Shown: positions 1 to 8,554, numbered from the stretch's first letter. The stretch is DNA of 31,825 nt from an uncultured Collinsella sp. (GCA_900549135.1 URNI01000009.1:1-31825), one strand, 5' to 3'. The notes: generated by a model from the letters alone, not told the origin. Made by a program: numbers and translations.

Positions 1-73
1 CATCTTGAACACCTTTCGCTCTTAACTAGGTGTCCAATTCATCATACCCACTCCACAATTTGGGACGGGGCAA

Positions 74-108
74 ACAAAAAGAGCCGCTACCTGGGTGGGT
101 AGCGGCTC
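74..108 (-). terminator. Rho-independent terminator of the GGGtGRT operon
   Basis: A perfect 11-bp stem (81-91 pairs with 98-108, GAGCCGCTACC) with a 6-nt loop is followed on the minus strand by TTTTTGTTTG. It sits 36 nt beyond the stop of the GGGtGRT gene, so it closes that two-gene unit. Confidence 0.93.
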
Positions 109-143
109 CAAAGCTCAACTATATGAGCATCGCGCAAGCGCGA

Positions 144-1148
144 TTAGGCCTTGAGGGCCTCTTCGACGGCGACAGCGCAGGCGACGGTGGCACCGACCAT
201 GGGGTTGTTGCCCATGCCGATGAGACCCATCATGTCGACATGCGCAGGCACGGAGGAAGAACCGGCGAACTGGGCGTCGGAGTGCATGCGGCCCATGGTG
301 TCGGTCATGCCGTAAGAGGCAGGGCCGGCGCCCATGTTGTCCGGGTGCAGGGTACGACCAGTGCCGCCACCAGAAGCGACGGAGAAGTACTTCTTGCCAG
401 CCTCGAGGCGCTCCTTCTTGTAGGTGCCAGCGACGGGGTGCTGGAAGCGCGTGGGGTTGGTGGAGTTACCGGTGATCGAGATGTCGACGTTCTCGTGCCA
501 CATGATGGCAACGCCCTCGCGGACGTCGTCGGCGCCGTAGCAGTTGACGGCGGCGCGGGGACCATCGGAGTAGGGGATGGTCTCGACGACCTTGAGCTCG
601 CCCGTGAAGTAGTCGAACTGGGTCTTCACGTAGGTGAAGCCGTTGATGCGGGCGATGATCTGAGCAGCGTCCTTGCCCAGACCGTTGAGGATGACGCGCA
701 GCGGCTTCTTACGAGCCTTGTTGGCGTTCAGAGCCAGGCCGATAGCGCCCTCAGCGGCAGCGAAGGACTCGTGACCGGCCAGGAAGGCGAAGCACTCGGT
801 GTCGTCGGAGAGCAGCATAGCGCCCAGGTTGCCGTGGCCCAGACCGACCTTGCGGTCCTCGGCGACGGAGCCAGGAACGGTGAAGGCCTGGATGCCCTCG
901 CCGATGATGGCTGCAGCCTCAGAAGCGGACTTGGCGCCACGCTTGACAGCGAGAGCGCAACCGAGGGTGTAGGCCCACTCGGCGTTCTGGAAGGCGATGG
1001 ACTGGGTGTTGTTGACGATCTCACGCGGGTTGAAGCCCTTGTCGGTGCAGATCTGCAGAGCTTCCTCGAGGGAGGCGATGCCGTTGTCGGCGAGGCACTT
1101 GTTGATCTTGTCAGCGCGGCGCTCGTAACCTTCGAACGTAACAGTCAT
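144..1148 (-). CDS. GGGtGRT protein
   Basis: The 334-residue protein carries the name-giving motif GGGTGRT at residues 260-266, followed by a conserved Gly/Met-rich C-terminus (DNMGAGPASYGMTDTMGR near 270-287). The family is defined by this motif and in anaerobic bacteria lies next to a NifU-like iron-sulfur scaffold. Its biochemical role is not established; a part in iron-sulfur cluster assembly is inferred from that association. No signal peptide or membrane segment is visible. The ATG is preceded by AGGGAGG at good spacing. The gene lies 18 nt after the scaffold gene and is surely co-transcribed with it; a strong terminator follows. Identification is firm, function is not. Confidence 0.93.
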   Translation of the reverse strand: MTVTFEGYERRADKINKCLADNGIASLEEALQICTDKGFNPREIVNNTQSIAFQNAEWAYTLGCALAVKRGAKSASEAAAIIGEGIQAFTVPGSVAEDRKVGLGHGNLGAMLLSDDTECFAFLAGHESFAAAEGAIGLALNANKARKKPLRVILNGLGKDAAQIIARINGFTYVKTQFDYFTGELKVVETIPYSDGPRAAVNCYGADDVREGVAIMWHENVDISITGNSTNPTRFQHPVAGTYKKERLEAGKKYFSVASGGGTGRTLHPDNMGAGPASYGMTDTMGRMHSDAQFAGSSSVPAHVDMMGLIGMGNNPMVGATVACAVAVEEALKA

Positions 1149-1166
1149 AGTTATTTCCCTCCCTTT

Positions 1167-1901
1167 CTACTCGTGAACCGGGAACACGCTGGCGACGGAG
1201 TGAGTCTCCTCGTCGGTGCGCGGGTCGATGTACTTGGCAGCGTTCTCCCACTGACCATAGTGGCCCATAGCGCCAGCGATGGCCTCCTCGGGGGTCTTGC
1301 CGGCCTTGACGGCGTCGGTGAACTTGCCGAGGTTCAGGAACTCGAATGCGATGATCTCGTTCTTGTCGTTGAGAGCCATGCGGGTGACGTAGCCCTGAGC
1401 GAGCTCGAGGTAACGAGCGCCCTTGGCCTTGGTGCCGAACATGGTGCCGACCTGAGAGCGAAGGCCCTTTCCGAGGTCGTCGAGGGAGGCGCCCACGGGC
1501 AGGCCGCCCTCGGAGAACGCGGTCTGGCTGCGGCCGTAAACGATCTGCAGGAAGATCTCGCGCATAGCAACGTTGATGGCGTCGCAGACGAGGTCGGTGT
1601 TGAGGGCCTCGAGGATGGTCTTACCGGGAAGGATCTCGGAAGCCATGGCGGCAGAGTGGGTCATGCCGGAGCAGCCGATGGTCTCAACGAGGGCCTCCTC
1701 GATGATGCCGTCCTTGACGTTCAGCGTGAGCTTGCAAGCGCCCTGCTGAGGTGCGCACCAACCCACACCGTGCGTAAGACCGGAGATGTCGGAAATCTCC
1801 TTAGCCTGGACCCACTTGCCCTCCTCGGGGATGGGTGCGGGGCCGTGGTATGCACCCTTGGCAACGGGGCACATGTTCTCCACTTCCTGTGAGTACTGCA
1901 T
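1167..1901 (-). CDS. NifU-like iron-sulfur cluster assembly scaffold protein
   Basis: This 244-residue protein has a NifU N-terminal (IscU-like) scaffold fold signature: cysteines C49/C56, C77 (IGCSGMTHSAAM) and C106 (DLVCDAINVAM), spaced as cluster ligands in IscU/NifU. It is longer than IscU (about 130 residues), the extra length forming a C-terminal extension typical of the version paired with GGGtGRT proteins. The reading frame stays open 55 codons further upstream, but I chose the ATG at 1901 because AGAGAGGAGAGGC lies directly before it and the upstream peptide is Arg/Pro-rich and unlike the family. It is the first gene of a two-gene operon with the GGGtGRT gene. It is distinct from SufU encoded further right, so the cell appears to have two scaffold types. 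Confidence 0.9.
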   Translation of the reverse strand: MQYSQEVENMCPVAKGAYHGPAPIPEEGKWVQAKEISDISGLTHGVGWCAPQQGACKLTLNVKDGIIEEALVETIGCSGMTHSAAMASEILPGKTILEALNTDLVCDAINVAMREIFLQIVYGRSQTAFSEGGLPVGASLDDLGKGLRSQVGTMFGTKAKGARYLELAQGYVTRMALNDKNEIIAFEFLNLGKFTDAVKAGKTPEEAIAGAMGHYGQWENAAKYIDPRTDEETHSVASVFPVHE

Positions 1902-2293
1902 GCCTCTCCTCTCTATCGTGTTGGCGTCCCGTCTGGGGGTCGTGGCTGGCGATTGCCGGGCGACCCTTCGAAAGGGACATGACATGCAGCCCTTATAATA
2001 CCGCGAAATGCACGGAATATTCGGCGAACGGCTCAGTTTTCGTAGCGAGAAGCGCGGAACTTTCAATTGAAACGATTTAACCAGACTGTTTGCTGTTGTG
2101 CGTTCCGTTGAAGGGGGTCGGTTTTGATCAAGCTTTTGGCAAGGCTTCGTTTCATGACCTGTGGCTATGTTGCCGTTCGCCGACGGTTTGCCGCCTTTTG
2201 CCGTCGACGGGTGCCATTTTGCGTGAATGTTTTGATGACACGTTTCAATCGTGATGTATTGGATGGTAAGCAGATCCCGGCGAAGGGGGCGCC
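1902..2293. other. Intergenic region between divergent genes
   Basis: This 392-nt stretch holds the start regions of the leftward scaffold gene and the rightward RAYT-like gene. An A+T-rich patch near 1990-2000 reads as TATTAT on the minus strand and could be the -10 of the scaffold operon, but no good -35 lies upstream. Around 2165-2215 the sequence is rich in short CCG/CGG inverted repeats, loosely like REP palindromes. I see no convincing gene; the open frame 2124-2363 lacks family resemblance. Confidence 0.5.
2232..2260 (+). promoter_or_regulatory. Candidate promoter of the RAYT-like gene
   Basis: TTGATG and TGTATT are spaced by 17 nt and lie 33 nt upstream of the GTG start. The match to the sigma-70 consensus is partial, so this is only a suggestion. 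Confidence 0.25.
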
Positions 2294-3103
2294 GTGCAGC
2301 GCGTTTGGAAAACGATCACCGGTTTTTACCATGTTTGTGCCCGCGGTAGGGGCAGGCAGCTGATCTTTGAGAGTGATAAGGATCGGTGGGAGTTTTTGGA
2401 GTTGATGTGCGAGTGCTGCCGTGATGCCCAGGTGACGATTGTGGCGTGGTGTCTCATGAGCGACTACGTGGATCTGGTGCTTTTGGATTACGAGGACAAA
2501 ATGAGCGCAGTCATGCAGCGGCTACTGTTGACGTATGCTCGTCGGTTCAATAAGCGCACTGGGCGCGCGGGCTGCCTGTTTCGTGAACGTTTTGAGCGCC
2601 GCTCGCTCGATACCGACTGGCAGGTGATGGAGGCTATTCGCTCTGTACACGCCGATCCGCAGGAGGCGGGCATTAGCCTAATCGAGCGTTATCCCTGGAG
2701 CAGCTTTGCGGAGCATCTGCGCGCTTACGACAGTGATGTGGCCGATGCCACGAGGGGATTTTCCGATCCTTCTTGCGTGCTTGAGCTTTTTGGTTCTGCC
2801 GAGGGCTTTATTGCCCATTCGCTTTCGACGTCCGGCGGCGGCGAGCCGGCACTGTGCGATATGAAAGAGACGGAGTGGGAACGCCACGCCTTTGTCGACA
2901 AGTTGGCGAAGAGCCTCGGGGTTCCGCTCCGCGGGGTTAAAGCCGCACCGCCGGCGCGGCGCGATACCGTTATTGTTGGATTGTACGATGCCGGTTTCAC
3001 GGTTCGCCAGATTGAGCGCTATACCGGAATTGGCAAAAGTACGGTTTCTCGTATTGTGCGTGCTTATGCGCAGGTGGACGCGCAGGCCGAGGGCTCGAAA
3101 TAA
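2294..3103 (+). CDS. REP-associated tyrosine transposase-like protein with a lost HUH motif
   Basis: The 269-residue protein matches the Y1/IS200-like fold of RAYT proteins: FYHVCARGRGRQLIF at 11-25, the WCLM strand at 52-55, YARRFNKRTGRAGCLFRERF at 81-100, and WSSF at 135-138. The HUH metal-binding motif, normally NHVHLL after the CLMP strand, reads DYVDLV (residues 57-62), so both histidines are gone. The putative nucleophile region around Y81 is kept. The C-terminus (about 226-258) has a helix-turn-helix, TVRQIERYTGIGKSTVSRIV. GTG at 2294 was chosen because GAAGGGGG lies just upstream. Known RAYTs nick REP DNA with HUH; this copy is probably inactive as a nuclease and may be a domesticated DNA-binding protein. 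It is convergent with the SUF operon and no flanking IS ends are evident. Confidence 0.8.
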   Translation: MQRVWKTITGFYHVCARGRGRQLIFESDKDRWEFLELMCECCRDAQVTIVAWCLMSDYVDLVLLDYEDKMSAVMQRLLLTYARRFNKRTGRAGCLFRERFERRSLDTDWQVMEAIRSVHADPQEAGISLIERYPWSSFAEHLRAYDSDVADATRGFSDPSCVLELFGSAEGFIAHSLSTSGGGEPALCDMKETEWERHAFVDKLAKSLGVPLRGVKAAPPARRDTVIVGLYDAGFTVRQIERYTGIGKSTVSRIVRAYAQVDAQAEGSK

Positions 3104-3109
3104 AGGCAG

Positions 3110-3150
3110 AAAAGAAAATGGCCGAATCGCGAAAGTTAAGCGATTCGGCC
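3110..3150 (-). terminator. Terminator of the SUF operon
   Basis: A perfect 11-bp stem (3120-3130 with 3140-3150, GGCCGAATCGC) has a 9-nt loop and is followed on the minus strand by ATTTTCTTTTCTG. It lies between the convergent RAYT-like gene and sufU. The U-rich tail points to leftward SUF transcription, although the hairpin may also block rightward transcription. Confidence 0.88.
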
Positions 3151-3191
3151 AACAGAATTCTTCAGATTCGAGACAAATATTACTGATTATT

Positions 3192-3614
3192 TTACCCTTC
3201 GAGCATGCCGTCGAGGGTGCGCCAGGCGAGCTCGGCGCATTTGACGCGGGCGGGCATGTGCGAGATGTCCTGGAGCTGGGCGGCTTCGTCCAGGTCTTCC
3301 AGGTCTTCCTCGGAGAGCTGCTCGCCGCGGATCATGGCGAGGAAGAGCTCTGCCAGGCGGTGAGCTTCCTCGACGGTCTCGCCGGTGATGAGGTCGGCCA
3401 TGATGTCGGCGCTGGCCTGGCTGATGGCGCAGCCGTGGCCGGTAAAGGAGGCCTCCTCGATCACGCCGTTCTCGACGCGCAGCTGCAAGGTGAGCTCGTC
3501 GCCGCAGCTGGGGTTGATGCCGTCGTGCTCGTGCGTGGGAGCATCCATCTCGTATTTATAGTCGGGGTGCGAGTTGTGCTCCATAAATGTGGTGGAGGTG
3601 TACAGATTACCCAT
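3192..3614 (-). CDS. sufU: SufU-type scaffold/zinc sulfurtransferase
   Basis: SufU accepts the persulfide sulfur from SufS and passes it to the SufBCD assembly machine. The 140-residue protein has all expected zinc and sulfur-transfer ligands: C37 and D39 (NPSCGDEL), C62 (GHGCAISQASADIM) and C126 (RVKCAELAW), plus the 18-21-residue insertion that separates SufU from IscU. The frame is open further upstream, but ATG 3614 is preceded by GGAG at 8 nt and overlaps the end of sufS by 8 nt (ATGGGTAA), implying translational coupling. It is the last gene of the operon, just before the terminator. The His-rich N-terminal stretch MEHNSHPDYKYEMDAPTHEH is unusual, and its role is unknown. Confidence 0.94.
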   Translation of the reverse strand: MGNLYTSTTFMEHNSHPDYKYEMDAPTHEHDGINPSCGDELTLQLRVENGVIEEASFTGHGCAISQASADIMADLITGETVEEAHRLAELFLAMIRGEQLSEEDLEDLDEAAQLQDISHMPARVKCAELAWRTLDGMLEG

Positions 3615-4932
3615 TGAACGTGCTCCAAACGTGATGCAGGCCGGCGATGAACTTGTCGATGTCGGCCTTGTCGTTGTAGAAGGCCACGCTGGCGCGGCAG
3701 CAGGCAAGGTTCTCGACGCCTAGCCAGGTAAGCAGCGGCTGCGCGCAGTGGTGACCGGCGCGGATGCAGACGCCGTCCATGTCCATGATGCTCGCGACGT
3801 CGTGCGGGTGGATGCCCTTGACGTTAAAGCTCACAACGCCGTGGTGGTTGTCCCAATAGATGGAGCCGATGATCTGGACAAAGTCGAGCTGCATGAGCTC
3901 ACCCATCAGGTAGTGGACGAGTGCCTGCTCGCGGGCCTGGATGTTCTCGTAACCCACCGTGTTGACCAGGTAGTCGAGTGCCGCACCCGTGGCGAAGATG
4001 CCGGCGGCGTCCTGCGTGCCGGCCTCGAATTTCTCGGGAACGGGCGCCCAGACGGCGTCCTGCTCGGTGACCGAGTCGATCATCTCGCCGCCGGTGAGCA
4101 TGGGCGGCATGGCGTTGAGCAGGTCCATTTTGCCCCACAGGACGCCGATGCCCATGGGGCCCATGGCCTTGTGCGCGCTAAAGGCAAAGAAATCGGCGCC
4201 CAGATCGGCCACATCGACCGGCATGTGCGGCAGCGACTGCGCGCCGTCGACGACCAGATAGCCGCCGTACTTGTGCACGAGCTTGCCGAGATTCTTGACC
4301 GGGTTCTCGACGCCCAGCACGTTAGAGACCTGACCCACGGCCAAGATCTTGGTCTTGGGGCCCACCTTGGACAGAACCTCCTCGGTGGTGAGTTGACCGG
4401 TCTTGGTGGGGTAGAGGTAGACGAGCTTGGTGCCGGTCTCGCGGCAGACCTGCTGCCACGGAATCAGGTTGGAGTGGTGCTCCATGATGGTGATGACGAC
4501 CTCGTCACCGGGCTCGAGCACCGTGGGTGCAAAGCTCTTGGCGACCAGGTTGAGCGACTCGCTCGTGTTGCGGGTGAAGACGACCTCGTTGGCCTGTGAG
4601 GCGCCGATGAGGTCGGCGATCTGCTGGCGGACCTTGGCGATGGCCTCGGTGGCCTCGACGGACAGCGAGTACAGGCCACGCAGGGGGTTGGCGTTCATGC
4701 GCTGATAGAAGTCGCGCTCGGCGTCGAGCACACAGGCAGGGCGCTGCGCGGTGGCGGCACTATCGAGGAAGGCGATCTCGGGGTGCTGCTGAAACAGCGG
4801 GAACTGCGCCTTGTAGGGGTTGGTCTCGATGTCTACGGTGGGCCAGCCGCGCGAAGCCTCGTCGCTGGCGTCGAGCTCCATGGGCTCGGGGGCAGTGCAG
4901 GTATCGCATTTAACGTGCTCGGTGTCGATCAT
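3607..4932 (-). CDS. sufS: Cysteine desulfurase SufS
   Basis: SufS is a group II PLP-dependent cysteine desulfurase that releases sulfur from L-cysteine as a persulfide for cluster assembly. Visible landmarks are H153 of MEHHSN (cofactor stacking), D229 and Q232 of VDGAQ, the PLP Schiff-base lysine K255 in SAHKAMGPMGIGVLWG, and catalytic C396 in RAGHHCAQPL. The 441 residues exceed the usual 405-410 because of an N-terminal extension of about 35 residues with a CxxC pair (C9, C12). The ATG is preceded by AGAGGAG at 6 nt and overlaps the sufD stop by 4 nt (ATGA), so the extension is probably translated. Its partner SufU follows immediately. Confidence 0.95.
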   Translation of the reverse strand: MIDTEHVKCDTCTAPEPMELDASDEASRGWPTVDIETNPYKAQFPLFQQHPEIAFLDSAATAQRPACVLDAERDFYQRMNANPLRGLYSLSVEATEAIAKVRQQIADLIGASQANEVVFTRNTSESLNLVAKSFAPTVLEPGDEVVITIMEHHSNLIPWQQVCRETGTKLVYLYPTKTGQLTTEEVLSKVGPKTKILAVGQVSNVLGVENPVKNLGKLVHKYGGYLVVDGAQSLPHMPVDVADLGADFFAFSAHKAMGPMGIGVLWGKMDLLNAMPPMLTGGEMIDSVTEQDAVWAPVPEKFEAGTQDAAGIFATGAALDYLVNTVGYENIQAREQALVHYLMGELMQLDFVQIIGSIYWDNHHGVVSFNVKGIHPHDVASIMDMDGVCIRAGHHCAQPLLTWLGVENLACCRASVAFYNDKADIDKFIAGLHHVWSTFNG

Positions 4933-6200
4933 GCGAGCTCCTCTTCAAAGTTGTCGATCAGGTTGTTGCCCAGGCGGACGACGGCGGCGCGGGTGCGCTC
5001 GTCGGTGGCGGAAAGCGCGGCGTCCTCCAGCTTGGCGCGGATGAACAGGTCCTCGGCGGCGTTTTGGTCAAGGCCGCGGCAGGCGAGGTAGAACAGCTGC
5101 TCGTCGCGGACGTGGCCGATGGTGGCGCCGTGGTTGCCGGCGACGTCGTCCTCGTCGCAGAGGATGACGGGAACGGTCTTGTTGTCGACGCCCTTGTTGG
5201 CCAGTAGCACCGTTTCGCGCTCGGTGCCGACGGCACCCTTGCAGCCGTGCACGAGGTCGATGGTGCCGCGGTAGACCTTCTTGGACGTGCCGGTCAGTAC
5301 GCCGTTGGCGTCGATCTCGCACTCGGTCTTGCGACCGCGGTGGCGCAGCTCGTAGTTAAAGTCGCGCACCTGCTCGCGGGCGCCAAGGTAGTCAGTATCG
5401 ATGGTGACCTTGGCGGTATCGCCCAGCAGGTCGCCGGCAAGGCCGGTGGCGCTGGCGCCGGCACCCAGGACGGTGTGTTGCACGTTGACGCGCGCACCCT
5501 CGTCCAGGAACAGGCCGGTGTCGTCGAGTGCGATCCAGCTATCGTCGAGCGTCTGCGTGCAGGCCACGTTGACGGTGGCGTACTCGTGGGCGCACACGCG
5601 CAGCACGGATCCCACGACGCCCTCGCCGGCAACGGGGGAGTCCAGGGCGATCTGCAGATCGAGCGTCGACTGGGGACGAGCGACGACGTCGACGGCGGCG
5701 ATGGCCGCGGCGGCATCGACACCGCTCACGTGCACGGTAACCGTGGCGTGCTTGCATGTGGGCACATCGATGACGATGTGCTTGGTGGCGTGCTCGGCCA
5801 AGTAGGCGTAGGCAGCCTCGCCCATGCCGGTTTCGAAGGCCTCGGCGGGGGAGAGCTCCTCCTCCAGCTTGATGGCACCGGCCTGGTAGATGGAGGTGGC
5901 GGGCACGTCGAGCTCGGTCTCGGGCGTGATGCGGGCGCGGTCGGCGGCATCACCGGGGGCGGAGGCGCGGCGCTCGGGGAAGCGCTCGGCCATGGTGTCC
6001 ATGGCAGCGTCGAACGCGTCTGCCATGCCAGTAAACTGCTCGTCCAAGCCCTCGACCTCAACGGCCTCGGTGGGAGCGGCGGCAAGCTCGTCCGAAAGCT
6101 CAAGCTTGGTCTGGTTCATCTTGAGCCAACCCCAAGTCGCCGCAGGCATCGCATTAACCTGCTCGAGCGTGGTAGCAGCGGTGTTGGTGGTCTGCTTCAT
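4929..6200 (-). CDS. sufD: FeS assembly protein SufD
   Basis: SufD pairs with SufB and the ATPase SufC to form the SufBC2D scaffold complex in the cytoplasm. The 423-residue product has the SufBD beta-helix core, best seen at its end: GNHGATIGHVRDEQLFYLACRGL, containing the conserved histidine, followed by the helical tail that binds SufC (LGNNLIDNFEEELA). The N-terminal 170 residues are variable, as is normal for SufD. The open frame runs about 180 codons further upstream, but that part is antisense-like noise inside sufB. The real ATG at 6200 overlaps the sufB stop by 1 nt (TAATG) and has GGAAGGAG upstream. Confidence 0.93.
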   Translation of the reverse strand: MKQTTNTAATTLEQVNAMPAATWGWLKMNQTKLELSDELAAAPTEAVEVEGLDEQFTGMADAFDAAMDTMAERFPERRASAPGDAADRARITPETELDVPATSIYQAGAIKLEEELSPAEAFETGMGEAAYAYLAEHATKHIVIDVPTCKHATVTVHVSGVDAAAAIAAVDVVARPQSTLDLQIALDSPVAGEGVVGSVLRVCAHEYATVNVACTQTLDDSWIALDDTGLFLDEGARVNVQHTVLGAGASATGLAGDLLGDTAKVTIDTDYLGAREQVRDFNYELRHRGRKTECEIDANGVLTGTSKKVYRGTIDLVHGCKGAVGTERETVLLANKGVDNKTVPVILCDEDDVAGNHGATIGHVRDEQLFYLACRGLDQNAAEDLFIRAKLEDAALSATDERTRAAVVRLGNNLIDNFEEELA

Positions 6201-7612
6201 TATCCGATCGCTCCTTCCATCTCGAGCTTGATCAGGTTGTTCATCTCGACGGCGTACTCCAGCGGCAGCTCCTTGGAGACCGGGTTGGCAAAGCCGTTGA
6301 CGATCATAGTACGGGCCTCTTCTTCCGAGATACCGCGGCTCATCAGGTAGAACACCTTGTCGTCGCCGATGCGGCCGATGGTGGCCTCGTGGCCGATGTC
6401 GACGTTTTTGGCGCGGATGTCCATGGCGGGAATAGTGTCGGAGCGGCTTTGGTCGTCGAGCATCAGCGACTGGCAGCTCACGGTTGCCTTGGAGCCCTCG
6501 GCCTTGGGCGTGGCCACGATAGAGCTGCGGAAGGTCTGGATGCCGCCGCTCTTGGAGATGCCCTTGGTCTCGACGGTTGCCGAGGTATCGGGCGCGTTGA
6601 GCACGACCTTGCAGCCGGTATCCAGGTTCTGGCCGGCGCCGGCAAAGGTAATGCCGGTAAAGCTCGAGCGGGCGCGGCGTCCGTTGAGCACGCTCATGGG
6701 GTAGAGGTAGCCCACGTGGCTGCCGAAGGAGCCGCTGATCCACTCGATGTCGCCATCCTCGTCCACGCGCGCACGCTTGGTGTTGAGGTTGTACATGTTC
6801 TTGGACCAGTTCTCGATGGTCGAGTAGCGCAGGTGCGCGCGCTTGCCCACAAAGAGCTCGACGGCGCCGGCGTGGAGGTTGGCCACGTTGTACTTGGGCG
6901 CGGAGCAGCCCTCGATAAAGTGCAGGTCAGCGTCGTCCTCGACGATGATGAGCGTGTGCTCAAACTGGCCGGCGCCCTTGGCGTTGAGACGGAAGTAGCT
7001 CTGCAGCGGGAAGTCGAGCTTGGTGCCCTTGGGCACGTAGACAAACGAGCCGCCCGACCACACGGCACCATGCAGGGCCGCAAACTTGTGGTCGGTGGGC
7101 GGGATGAGTGTCATAAACTTCTCGTGGATGAGCGGCTCCCACTGCGGGTCGTGCAGGGCCTCTTCGATGCCGGAGTAGACGATGCCCATCTTGGACGCGG
7201 TGTCCTGCATGTTGTGGTAGACGAGCTCGGAGTCGTACTGAGCGCCGACGCCCGCCAGGTAGCTGCGCTCGGCCTCGGGGATGCCCAGGCGCTCAAAGGT
7301 GTTCTTGATGTCGTCGGGCACCGACTCCCAGTCGTGTTTTTGGTCGGTGTTGGGTTTGACGTAGGTGACGATGTTGTCCATGTCCAAGCCCTCGATGGAG
7401 GGGCCCCACGTCGGATCCGGGAAGCGGTTGAAAATCTCGAGGGACTTGAGGCGCAGGTCGAGCATCCACTGCGGTTCGTCCTTCTTGGCGCTGATCTCGC
7501 GCACGATGTCGGGCGTGATGCCGGCGTCGAGGCGCTCGAATCCCTCCTCGCCATAGGTGAAGTCGTAGAGGCTGCGGTCGATGTCCGCGACCTCGGTGCG
7601 GTTCTTGGTCAT
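6200..7612 (-). CDS. sufB: FeS assembly protein SufB
   Basis: SufB is the core scaffold on which the SUF complex builds nascent Fe-S clusters. The 470-residue length and sequence are typical: the N-terminal SufB motif FNRFPDPTWGPS, the FVYVPKG strand, FIEGCSAPKY, and the C-terminal signature IGHEATIGRIGDDKVFYLMSRG with conserved residues used at the SufB-SufD interface. Cys and His residues of the core (EGCSAP, GCKVVLN, VSCQSLM) are present. The ATG is preceded by AAAGGGG and follows the sufC stop by 12 nt. It is the best conserved gene of the operon. Confidence 0.96.
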   Translation of the reverse strand: MTKNRTEVADIDRSLYDFTYGEEGFERLDAGITPDIVREISAKKDEPQWMLDLRLKSLEIFNRFPDPTWGPSIEGLDMDNIVTYVKPNTDQKHDWESVPDDIKNTFERLGIPEAERSYLAGVGAQYDSELVYHNMQDTASKMGIVYSGIEEALHDPQWEPLIHEKFMTLIPPTDHKFAALHGAVWSGGSFVYVPKGTKLDFPLQSYFRLNAKGAGQFEHTLIIVEDDADLHFIEGCSAPKYNVANLHAGAVELFVGKRAHLRYSTIENWSKNMYNLNTKRARVDEDGDIEWISGSFGSHVGYLYPMSVLNGRRARSSFTGITFAGAGQNLDTGCKVVLNAPDTSATVETKGISKSGGIQTFRSSIVATPKAEGSKATVSCQSLMLDDQSRSDTIPAMDIRAKNVDIGHEATIGRIGDDKVFYLMSRGISEEEARTMIVNGFANPVSKELPLEYAVEMNNLIKLEMEGAIG

Positions 7613-7624
7613 TGCGTCGCCCCT

Positions 7625-8425
7625 TTACGCCTGCTGCTCGGCAGCGGCGGCCTCGGCCTGGGCGCGCTGCTCGGCGGCCTCGCGCTCGAAGGTCTCAAAA
7701 CCGTTCTTATCGATCCAGGGGATCAGCGAAGCGTCGCCCTCGCGCACGATGTGGCCCTTGACCATAACGTGGACGCGGTCGACATTCAGGTGCTCCAAGA
7801 TGCGTGTGTTGTGCGTGATGATGAGCATGGAGCCGTCGCAGCTCTTGCGGTACGCGTCCATGCCGTGGCTGACGGTGGACAGGGCGTCGACGTCCAGGCC
7901 GGAGTCGGTTTCGTCCAGGATGGCGAGTTTGGGTTGCAGCAGCAGAAGTTGGAGCATTTCGACCTTCTTCTTCTCGCCGCCCGAGAAGCCTACGCCCAGC
8001 TCGCGGTTGAGGTAGGCGGTGTCCATGTTGAGCTCGGCCGCGAGCTCCTTGACGCGACGGCGGAACTCCTTGCCCTTCATCTCCAGGCCGGGGCGGCCGG
8101 CGATGCTGGCGCGCAAAAAGCTCGACAGCGGCACGCCCGGGATCTCGACCGGGGCCTGGAAGCTCAGGAACAGGCCGGCGCGCGAGCGCTTGTCGGTGGT
8201 GAGATCGGTGATGTCCTGGCCGTCAAAGACGATGCGGCCGTCGTTGACCGTGTAAATGGGGTCGCCCATGACCAGGTGGCCGAGGGTGGACTTGCCAGCG
8301 CCGTTGGGACCCATCAACACGTGGGTCTCGCCGGCGGCGACGTTGAGGTTGACGTTGTGGAGGATGGTCTTCTCGTCCACGGAGGCGGTCAGACCTTCGA
8401 TGGAAAGCAGCGGATTTGCGCTCAT
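7625..8425 (-). CDS. sufC: FeS assembly ATPase SufC
   Basis: SufC is the ABC-type ATPase of the SufBCD complex. The 266-residue protein shows Walker A GPNGAGKS (39-46), Q-loop Q90, ABC signature FSGGEKKK (147-154), Walker B LAILDETDSGLD (168-178) and the switch histidine H205 in ITHNTR. It lacks membrane segments, as expected for this soluble ABC protein. An in-frame ATG exists 10 codons upstream (8455), but only the ATG at 8425 has a ribosome binding site (GAGAGGGAC). The C-terminus has a long Ala/Gln/Glu-rich tail. First gene of the operon, divergent from the Rrf2 regulator. Confidence 0.95.
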   Translation of the reverse strand: MSANPLLSIEGLTASVDEKTILHNVNLNVAAGETHVLMGPNGAGKSTLGHLVMGDPIYTVNDGRIVFDGQDITDLTTDKRSRAGLFLSFQAPVEIPGVPLSSFLRASIAGRPGLEMKGKEFRRRVKELAAELNMDTAYLNRELGVGFSGGEKKKVEMLQLLLLQPKLAILDETDSGLDVDALSTVSHGMDAYRKSCDGSMLIITHNTRILEHLNVDRVHVMVKGHIVREGDASLIPWIDKNGFETFEREAAEQRAQAEAAAAEQQA

Positions 8426-8488
8426 GCTGTCCCTCTCTGTATATGGTGTACTCATAGGTGTACTAAACCCTAGGAATCTTCTCGGAAT

Positions 8489-8517
8489 AAAGTTACTATG
8501 GGTTCGGCGTTAGTCAA
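8489..8517 (-). promoter_or_regulatory. Candidate SUF operon promoter
   Basis: On the minus strand TTGACT (8517-8512) is followed 17 nt later by AACTTT (8494-8489), giving a 5' leader of about 57 nt before sufC. The -35 is good and the -10 weak, as often seen at activator-dependent or strongly regulated promoters. The near-palindrome at 8555-8585 is centred about 55 bp upstream of the -35. Confidence 0.4.
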
Positions 8518-8554
8518 GGGAAAACCCGACTAATCCACTCGACTTTTCAAATTC

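Noticed and set aside
30..1892. 620-codon plus-strand open frame
   Set aside because: It is antisense to the GGGtGRT and scaffold genes, Gly/Val/Asp/Leu-rich, and crosses the minus-strand terminator; a by-product of GC-rich codon use.
6201..6743. Upstream extension of sufD to a 604-residue protein
   Set aside because: The extra 181 residues are Arg/Pro-rich frame-shadow of sufB; the ATG at 6200 has the ribosome binding site and typical TAATG coupling.
6389..8473. 694-codon plus-strand open frame, and a similar one at 5247-6350
   Set aside because: Antisense of sufB/sufC and sufD with biased composition and no motifs; the opposite strand holds well-conserved genes.
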